This document shows positions 56,733 to 64,000 of a stretch of DNA of 64,000 nt, piece by piece. The stretch covers positions 28,371,351-28,435,350 of the forward strand of contig OY755047.1 of assembly GCA_963576565.1 (NCBI GenBank). Reading direction: 5' to 3'. The stretch comes from Aspidapion aeneum (Eukaryota; Arthropoda; Insecta; Coleoptera; Brentidae). The translations under genes and the position numbers were made by a program. Position 1 is the first letter of the stretch. Each line of letters begins with the position of its first letter. Under the pieces are notes generated by a model, which saw only the letters and a list, made by a program, of their open reading frames with translations, was not told where the DNA came from and searched no databases.

Positions 56733-57659
56733 GTCCTCTATCCTATTATAAAACTAGATTTGGTAATTTGGTATCCTGGCGATTCTGTTGAATACCATAA
56801 TACCTTTAGAGTAAAGAAGTTTTCCTATAAAAGCTATGGCGATATTTTAGATTCCCAATGGCTATATAAAATAATTTAGGTCACAAAATTGCAAAAAATG
56901 TCAGAGTCCCAAAATTATTTTATCACATAAAAATATACCGAGTTTGTCGTTTTGTTGATGATCAAATTGCCTGCCAGATTTATTTTTCTGATAAAATCGT
57001 ATCTGAAAAGCTCTCAAAACAAGCGCGCCAGCTCAAGAATGCTTTTTAATAGTTTTTTGATAACAAAATAACAAATATTTAAAATTAAAAAAAAATCATT
57101 TACACTATTCACCATTAAAAAAGTCTGTTTGGTTTACATAAATCAAAATTAAAGTAAGATTATTGTTAAAAAACACTGCTAAAACGACTAGATAAATATT
57201 TTCTCTTTACAATATTTTTTAAATAAATTTATATACGCCATTATGGTTTTATAGTGGTCACTTGGTTTTATTTGTTACTGTATCGCAACAAGGATTTTTG
57301 AGTGCCCTTATGAAACCAACAAAAAAGAACAATGTAAACATAGTCAACATAACCTCACTTAAATTTTTTGTATTTATTTATAAAGTGATTAAAAGCGTAT
57401 AATTCAACACTTTTAAATGATTTTTATCGTGCAATTTCGACACAATCGAGAGGGCCAGTGCAATAATATTCGTTGTGCCTGCAGATTGGAGGGCAACCTC
57501 TTATATTGGCCGTCTAAACAGGCCTTATCTAGGCCTGGGTGTCCTACCCAGGAGGACGGAAACTCAACAATTATTAATTATTGGGCTTTAAATAATCAAT
57601 CTTGCAATAGGTAGGTACCAATCTGTACCTAGGTATATCTATTATTTTTACAAGAAATA

Positions 57660-58235
57660 CCTAAAAAAATAAAACACGAAAGTATTTACTTACTTCTGTT
57701 AGAAGGAAACAAGGTTTTATATGGCCGTCTATTTAAATAATATTTAATATACAGCTATGGGTAACTATATAAATACAAAAGAATTAAGTTTACCTTTAAG
57801 CCTTCCTATTAAACCTTTTTAAAATGCCTAAAAGTAATGGCAAAAACCAAAAGTCTAAAGCTTATATTTACCTCTCTTAAAAACCTTAAGGAAAATAGGT
57901 TCTATATGGCCGCCTATCTAATCATATTTACTTTTAAACTACTGGTAACTATAAAAACAAAAGGATATAAGATAACCTTTTAGCTCTATTATAAAACACT
58001 TTTGTGATGACCTAAAGTAATGAAAAAACTAAATGACCAAAGTTTATATTTATTTCTTTTTAAAAACTTTAGGTAAAATGGTTTTACAAGACCATCTTTA
58101 TAAATCAGAAATCAATAAAACCAAAAGTATCTAAAAGGAACAGAAGGAATATCAGTTTTATTATACTCCCTTTATAAATCACTTTTTGGTTTTATAACAC
58201 CCCTTTAGGTAATTGGCAATATAAATTACTTTTAT
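57660..58235. repeat. Degenerate tandem repeat, three units of about 190 bp
   Basis: TTTTATATGGCCGTCTATTT, TTCTATATGGCCGCCTATCT and TTTTACAAGACCATCTTTAT mark equivalent points; each is followed by an ACTATA-AAA-AAAAG block and CCTTTTTAAAATGCCTAAAG-like text. No coding sense. Confidence 0.5.
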
Positions 58236-59130
58236 GTAGCTAAATTGATCCTAAAACCCATAACAGCACCCTCTAAATAACCTAGGAACCAAATTGATAA
58301 AACCTTGAGTGGTAATAATGTTACTTGGGCTGTGCAATGTAGTCAGTAAGACTAATGAAATTAATTTAATGTAAAGATCAAAACTTAGGGTTTAATATAC
58401 ACATCTCAGACCTAACTATAACCTATAAATCTCAATTTTGTTTTATTTAAGCATTGTTTGATTTATTTATTATAGTCGTATAAATAGTATTGTCTAGGAG
58501 GTTAACCACTATCACGCTTTTATGTCTATGACGGTGCATCCATACTTTATCATAAAGGACAAACAAAGATCAAAAAGGAAAATGACATAACAGTCCTAGG
58601 TTAAAAACGGAATTATTTATAACCGGACATTCTTAAAAACGTCATTCTTCAAAACAAGACAAGAGCAAAATTGAAGTTATGTATAACGTCTTTTATCAAA
58701 ACCGGACAAAACCAAAAAGGAAAAAATCACACCAAGGGGTCGGGCCTAGCTTGTGACGTTCACCTAAAGAAGAGCGGTTCTTATATTGCTATGCAATTGA
58801 AGCGTCCTTTACTGCAATTTCTTGACTGCCATGCCTAATGAAAACGCCGTATCTACATAGGGATTGATGTAACACATTTTCATAAAGGAAGGCCCATCCT
58901 TAAAAAAGGTCAGGTGTTGGACCCTAGGTTAGGATTCATTTGCAATTAATTGACCAAGGGGTTCGGTTCGGTTCCGTTAACACCGATTTCGACCTCTCAA
59001 AAGAAGGACAGGGGAGCTAATTAAAGAAAAAAGTTTTATTTTTGTTATGTATTTTTGGGTCCGAAAACAACAATATTAATTGTTCCCGATTTAAATTTGC
59101 CGCGAAACTTCTACAATACCGATTTTTATG

Positions 59131-61048
59131 AGAGGAAGAGAGAGGGACCAGTATACATGAAAAGAAAGAAGAGAGTTGCCCATGCTAGGCCCGGCCCCTT
59201 TTTATGATGTCCTTTTTGGTTTTATCTGGTTTTGATAAAAGACTTTATACTAAACTTTGATTTTGCTTTTGTATAGTTTTGATGAATGACGTTTTTGTAT
59301 AATCTCCGGTTATTAAGAAATCCATTTTTGCCATTGGACTGTTTTACCATTTTTATTTATGATTTTGGACGATTTTGTTTTTGTCATTTACGACGATGGA
59401 TAGCCATTCTCATGACGAGCCTTTTCCGTATTTCTTTTTAGAGCCTCTGTTACAGTTTCTATTTTTATGTCCCAATAAACTACTTCCTTTAATTAGACTG
59501 CAGTACAACCCGAAAATTAAATACCATATGTCTTACACTGGTTTTAGTTATTGTCTATAAAAAATAACTTGTTATAAATTATTAAATTGGCGTCCATTTC
59601 AATTTGCCACTAAATTTTTGGTTAAAAATTCAACAATATTTGATTTGGTTTAATGTAATTTTATTCGTAATTTTTTGGCATAATTATAAACTTTTCGGCA
59701 TGGCATTACGGATCACCAAACAGATAGGGAACTTAGGTGGTGGGGGTTGCAATGCGGATCTTTCACGCAGCCTGTCATTTTGGGGTCAAATAGTCCAGAG
59801 GCGCATTCTGTATTTTATTTATTTTTTTTTGGTATGTGTTGAGCAATAGTGTTGTATGATAAAGAAGAATTTTATGTGATTTATATGAGTGATTTTATAT
59901 TTGAAAAAAAGTATACAGTGGGAACTGTTTTTGTCTGTAAATAACACGTTTTTTATTCTTAAAACATCTCTATTGGTTTTTATTATATTTTATGCATTTC
60001 TTTTTCATTAATATGTGCAATGCAGTGGCTCACACTCCAACTCGATGCGACGGCTACGCGATAAACTGAAGCCCAAAACACGCTGCCCTTTTTACCTTGG
60101 CTCCTTCGAATAGAGATAGATTTGGGCATTTTAGCGTTGTTTAAATAGAAAAAATCAAATAAATTTTTTGCCCGGCACAGGTCATCAGTTAGTCGTATTA
60201 CTCGCATTGTTTTTGTGCATGCAGCATGGGTGTTTTAATTTACGCCCTGCACAATACTTTTCAATTTTTTTGATAAATTTTGAGTAACTTTATGACTGAA
60301 TTCGGGTGGGCATGGGTAAGTTTCTTCTTTTCATCTTTTCTTCTTTTCTTCTCCCCCCCCCCCGTAACGCATTTTCAAGAATAAACACATTAAAAAAACA
60401 TTAAGTGTAACGCAAAGCCGAACCCCCCTCCCCCTAGGGCGGTAATTAATTTAAGGATAGGCCCTTGCCAGCCTATATAAACATTCTCAAGGAGGAAAAT
60501 TCCTTTATGTATTTAAATATTTTATAAAAACTTACAGATTTTATTGAACCCTGGGTTGTTACGTATCAAAAGTGGCGATGCAGCAGTATTACAATTTCAA
60601 TGACTTACCTACGCCTGTATGCGTAAAATGGTAGAATTGCTGTATCGGCGGATTTACCCAAATCGATGTTCCGAAGCAACTCAGGGGAGGCATTTAAGTT
60701 CGTGATTACTAGAGTCAAGTGAAACCGAACCAAACAAATTTAGAATGTAAGTACCTGTAGGTTTATATTTATACATTTTTAACGATATTTCATATTTAAC
60801 ACAAATAAATCTCTGTGTAAATAATTATAGTTTGTAGAAACCATCATACCAACTTATTCATTCTATTCTTAAGTTCCTTGTTTATCCCCCACAGAATACT
60901 AGTATGATAATAAGTTTTTAATCAGAAGTTAAGAATTAATACTAACAATTTCCCAAATAAGTAAAGCTTACTTTAAAAATATCTAGTCACCCTTCTGCAA
61001 AGACAATATGATATTTCGATCTTAAAAACAAGCACAGGTTCACCGATT
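59131..61048. other. Upstream of serpin; inverted repeat remnants, no gene
   Basis: 59150-59345 is an inverted, diverged copy of 58560-58745 (CCTTTTTGGTTTTATCTGGT, GATAAAAGACTTTATAC). 59510-59700 (CAACCCGAAAATTAAATACC, GTTTTAGTTATTGTCTATAA) is related to 63480-63690 and 63910-64000. A C-run and (TTTTC)n tract occur near 60330-60361. Short frames here have no recognisable domain. Confidence 0.45.
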
Positions 61049-61505
61049 AAAAATACTCTGCCAATATATGGGCACCTAAGCTCACACTAGGTACTTTAGT
61101 TATAGTGAACGTGTGAGCTGATATAACTAAAAACTGAAATACATTTTATTCAACCCCAGACTCAATAGGGTGTTTGACAGAAGTAAAAAATAAATATATA
61201 TTTATTTTTAGATATCTCTTTAGGTCTTGGCAATGCTAAAAACAAACTTTTTTGTTTAATTTCTTCTCAAATTCATAGTTCTTTTAATTAAATAAATTCG
61301 TCGAATTAAAACAATTAGCCACGTGATTCAAAACAGGCGATCTACCAATCAGCTGCGAGTGACGTCACAAAACAGTAAACGCCTCGAACGAACCTATTTT
61401 CTGTGTTATTTTCTTATGGATGGTAATGTTTGCTTTGGTTTAAACTGCGAATTATCGTCCTAAATTAGATTTTATTTTGTGTTTTGCTTATAAAAAACAT
61501 TTTCA

Positions 61506-61633
61506 ATGGAAAACGGATTCTCCAAAGCCGCTAGCTCCAACTTGCCAATGCTGAATTCCTTTATGGTGGCAGGCTTCTTTGCCAACAACAGTGATTTTTG
61601 TTCTGCGGAATTTAGAAACGTTAAAATGTTGAT
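61506..61633 (+). CDS. Exon of a transposon-borne gene (SAEFRNVK motif)
   Basis: ATG at 61506, reading MENGFSKAASSNLPMLNSFM then VAGFFANNSDFCSAEFRNVK and ML, to a consensus gtaagt donor at 61634-61639 (phase 2). From memory, FFxxNxDFxSAExRNVK precedes the nuclease domain in arthropod repeat proteins annotated with YqaJ-like recombinase domains; I could not verify this. The rest of the gene is absent from the window. It is 139 bp from a TGACGTCA site in the mirrored terminal region that may be its promoter. Confidence 0.55.
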
Positions 61634-61859
61634 GTAAGTATTCGATGAGTTGTTTTGTATATATAAGTTTTTTACAATATTCTTGGCCTACTTTTACTCA
61701 TTTAGATTTTGAGGTTAGGTTTATGTTTTGCTTTTTTGTTTAATATCCCACTTACAATAGATTCAATTAAATACCCCATCATTATTATTTTAAGCATTAA
61801 GAAACAATCAAAAATTGCTTTTTTAAAACAACATTTTCTAAATACATTTTGCATTGGTT

Positions 61860-62035
61860 ACACTGCATAGTCCTGCGTAGGTACTGCCTAGTCCTGCGTA
61901 TGCACTGCCTAGTCTTGCAAATGCACTGCTCAGTCCTACATTTAGCCTGCTTGTGCACTGCCTAATCCTGCATTTAGAGGTACTCCCTAGTCCTGCCTAA
62001 TAACTGCCTAGCACCGCCTAAAAATTTGTACACCT
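61860..62035. repeat. Minisatellite, unit about 20 bp
   Basis: CACTGCCTAGTCCTGCGTAT and variants (GCCTAGTCTTGCAAATGCAC, CTGCCTAATCCTGCATTTAG, CTCCCTAGTCCTGCCTAATA) recur about eight times. It lies in the centre of the 61167-62609 element, where its internal deletion may have occurred. Confidence 0.75.
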
Positions 62036-62163
62036 TTCTGCCTATTATAGTTGTTCACCCCACAAACATAACCTCAAAAATTTCATCGTCATTTACGAAG
62101 TAGTTATATATATATTATAGACAACGTGAGAAAAATTAATAGAAACAATTTAGTTATACTCAC

Positions 62164-62316
62164 ATCAAAGTGATCTTCACAAATGTAAAGTGAAGATGTA
62201 TTAGATAAGGCCCTTGGGTCTCTTCGAGCAAGTTCTAGCCACTTTTTCCGTTCTTTTACTGCTGTAGGCACATGAATAAATAGTTTTTCAGGTGTTTTTA
62301 TGTTAGTATTCGAACA
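62164..62316 (-). CDS. THAP-domain exon of a transposon-borne gene
   Basis: Acceptor gtgtcttag just above 62316, donor gtgagt at 62158-62163, 51 full codons in between without a stop. Reads CSNTNIKTPEKLFIHVPTAV, KERKKWLELARRDPRALSNT, SSLYICEDHFD. This is the central THAP zinc finger: second Cys of the first pair (CSN), LF-H-P, KKW, and C-x2-H (CEDH), with 44 residues between the two Cys. The N-terminal Cys must lie on an upstream exon, not identified. THAP fingers bind DNA and sit at the N-terminus of several transposases. The intact frame and splice sites suggest recent decay or host use. Confidence 0.72.
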
Positions 62317-62895
62317 CTAAGACACTACACACCACTTATAGGATATTGTTTTTTCATAAAAAATAGTAAAAACACAGACCAAAAACAAATAAACACTTGA
62401 ATGCCGGGTATCTGTCCGCGAGTTTACTGCGCTGTGACGTCATTGCAACGCCATGCTAGAAATGTTATAGCGGCAAATTCAAATCGGAAATTAGAAAACT
62501 TGATTTTAAAGGTAGTTATAATAAAATATACTATTTTAATAATTTTGCGTAGCAAATTTGGGATCTATGTATCATTCTAAACTCTTTTCTAAAATTTGTC
62601 AAATACCCTATTACCTTTGGTTTGATACCACAGAAGCCATGTTTTGACTTAAACTCCAATTTTTAAAATTTTCCCCACGCTTTTTTTAAAAACTAAAATG
62701 TATTTTGTTTACCTCTAGACTCAATTACCTTTCGTTTGATATCACACACGCCATATATTCACTTAAACTCTAATTTTTGAAATCTACCCCACCCTTTTTT
62801 TAAAATAAACTAAAAATGCATTTTGTTTAACTCCACACTCAATTACCTTTCGTTTGATATCACACACGCCATATTTTCACATAAACTCTAATTTT

Positions 62896-64000
62896 CATAA
62901 TAAATATTGCATATATTTTACATAGTGGCCAGAAGGTGTATTCTGTGTGTAAAAACTAAATATAGATTCAGATTATATTATTCAGATTTGAGGGGAAAAT
63001 TTCCCCTTTTTCCCCTCCCGTCGATCCGCGCCTGCATTTTGAAGAATCAAGTATCATAATCTATATGAGAAAAAGCAATCAATTGTCACCAGGATGTTTT
63101 TTATTTCATTAAAATCGGTTTAGTAGTAATGAATTTATAAGGAAATTAATGCAGACATGATTGGCAAGGCAACCGTATAATATTCAAAACAATCTTTAAA
63201 ACAAATATATTTTTTTTTAGAACCACCGAACCGATTTTGTTGATTCGTACCTTGTTATGCGTGGCAAGAATGCAGCTTTTTTACTGATTTAAAAAAATAA
63301 TTGAAGCATGTTCGCAACACAAGAATAAACGAGCATCTTTGAAGGGTACAATTTAATTTCGTTGGATTTTGAGACGGCGGACAAAAAATATATTTAGTCA
63401 AAAGTCTGATTAATTCTCTGCTAAGTGCAGTTTGTCCCATTAAAATCGATGATATAGTTCAAGAGTTAACATAAAATAAAAATTTCGGCCCACCCGGTAT
63501 GTCCATACTGGTTTCAGTATTTGTCTATAAAAACTTGAACTTCATTTTAATTCTTCTTCAGAAGAACTCGATTTTAATTAACCAGTGCATTTTTATTTTG
63601 AAAAATCATAATGAATTTATTTGATTTCGTTTAATTTTATTCGTCATTTTTTGGACTAATTCCGACCTTTTATGGCGGTATCCTTTAGTTTTTCTATTGA
63701 TCCTTTAATACTTTTTTCTACTGAAAATAAACCATTATTATCTTCGGCAATTGCTGCTAAATGAAAACTTTTCTTGTTTTTGTGATATCGAACGTGAATT
63801 GACTAATTGATTCCTACAGCAAGGTTAGATTTTGGAGGACCTGACACAGCAGCTTAGTTAATTGTGTGACGTATAAAAAGTACAAGTCACATTTTGTTTA
63901 GTATTCAGACCGATGATTATCTACAACCCGAAAATTAAATATGTTCATACTGGTTTCAGTATTTCTCCATAAAAAAGTAACTTTTTATTAATGGTTAAAT
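62896..64000. other. No gene recognised; dispersed repeat fragments
   Basis: A short fragment GGGGAAAATTTCCCCTTTTTCCCC (positions 62992-63015) with GTCGATCCGCGCC looks like a MITE end. 63480-63690 and 63910-64000 are related to 59510-59700 (TTCATACTGGTTTCAGTATT, TTTAATTTTATTCGTCATTT). No serpin-like exon, RNA gene or transposase found. Confidence 0.4.

Larger units (their letters stand above)
56025..58329. mobile_element. 2.3 kb DNA element with CCCAAGTAACATT ends
   Basis: Left end CCCAAGTAACATTTCT, right end inverse AATGTTACTTGGG. The comparison with copy 1 of the surrounding unit shows a clean insertion between AACTACT and CTGTGC, with at most a 2-bp duplication (CT). It contains a nested hairpin element (56351-56732) and degenerate tandem repeats (57660-58235). 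A 65-codon frame at 57417-57614 is not similar to anything I know. Confidence 0.75.
55886..59130. repeat. Duplicated unit, copy 2, split by a 2.3 kb insertion
   Basis: 55886-56024 matches 54917-55070 and 58330-59130 matches 55070-55885. Between them lies the element 56025-58329. The copy of the serpin start reads ATG TCC TAG on the minus strand, so the second start region is a dead decoy. GGTTCGGTTCCGTT near 58960 is shorter than in copy 1. Confidence 0.75.
61167..62609. mobile_element. 1.44 kb element with two convergent exons and mirrored CRE sites
   Basis: Ends AGGGTGTTTGACAG and (inverse of right end) AGGGTATTTGACAA; at most a 2-bp AT duplication against the empty site CTCAATTACC. Subterminal repeats with TGACGTCACA...CAGTAAAC are mirrored: 61360-61382 and the inverse at 62420-62442. 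From each end an exon points inward: + strand 61506-61633 and minus strand 62164-62316 (THAP). The inner part is short and holds a minisatellite, so it looks like a deletion derivative of a larger two-gene transposon. The superfamily is not certain; Kolobok and P elements both use THAP domains, but TTAA or 8-bp duplications are not seen. Confidence 0.68.
61049..62895. mobile_element. Hairpin-ended element, copy 4, split by an insertion
   Basis: 61049-61166 carries AAAATACTCTGCCAATATAT and the left hairpin; the first 115-bp unit breaks after CCCAGACTCAAT and resumes at 62610 with ATTACCTTTGGTTTGATACC, continuing to 62895. The right half with the GACA tract is missing. The break contains the element 61167-62609. 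Confidence 0.78.

Noticed and set aside
57417..57614. 65-codon frame in the 2.3 kb element
   Set aside because: Short, single, no similarity recognised; likely chance.
59983..60207. 74-codon minus-strand frame upstream of the serpin
   Set aside because: No recognisable domain, no splice or promoter support.

Overview
The window is a piece of a repeat-rich arthropod, almost certainly insect, nuclear genome. The evidence is one spliced gene with gt/ag introns, BEL/Pao, Jockey-like and RTE-like retroelements, a DD34D mariner, THAP-domain transposon remnants and many AT-rich inverted-repeat elements. I see no bacterial, organellar or free-virus sequence. The order (beetle or other) cannot be fixed by eye.

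The host gene is one serpin (serine protease inhibitor) on the minus strand, about 45 kb long (54921 down to 9438). Shared exons encode the serpin body: ATG exon 54903-54921, a candidate second exon 51400-51449, then 42393-42542, 40279-40435, 40010-40153, 39418-39582, 38849-39021 and 38336-38474. The last shared exon stops inside the hinge of the reactive centre loop ([11 protein letters not shown]) in phase 1. Downstream lie ten apparently usable alternative last exons (37049-37182, 35683-35810, 34376-34503, 32807-32934, 32553-32686, 32225-32361, 27706-27851, 14012-14133, 10938-11059, 9438-9553) and one relic (24843-24895). Each supplies its own bait loop, the C-terminal ADHPF/ANHPF-FAGK strands and a stop, and each starts in the phase the shared exon needs. 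The locus therefore looks like a mutually exclusive last-exon cassette, the architecture known from Manduca serpin-1, Drosophila Spn42Da and Anopheles SRPN10. No signal peptide is visible, which suggests an intracellular protein.

The cassette has grown by tandem duplication. Three units at 7.8-14.3 kb each carry an inverted-repeat element plus one exon. In those three exons the C-terminal coding part is nearly identical, but the stretch of about 27 bases encoding the bait loop is unrelated. A second pair (33.5-36.5 kb) is a recent duplication with the same loop.

The rest is mobile DNA inside the gene. From 1 to 6875 is the 3' end of a BEL/Pao element, split by a 5.3 kb insertion with an 8-bp target duplication and a broken THAP-domain gene (P-element-like). 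From 15042 to 22106 is a nearly complete BEL/Pao element on the minus strand, with 413-bp LTRs, GTACC target duplication, a gag frameshift and a Glu-to-Lys change at the integrase catalytic position. Other items are an 867-bp tandem duplication (25.3-27.0 kb), an RTE-like LINE (29.5-31.3 kb), a Jockey-like LINE (40.7-41.7 kb), four copies of a hairpin-ended element with (GACA)n tracts, a dead mariner (46841-47743), a satellite of about 145 bp (52.3-54.7 kb), duplicated DNA upstream of the serpin start (54.9-59.1 kb), and a 1.44 kb element (61167-62609) holding two convergent exons, one a complete THAP-type exon.
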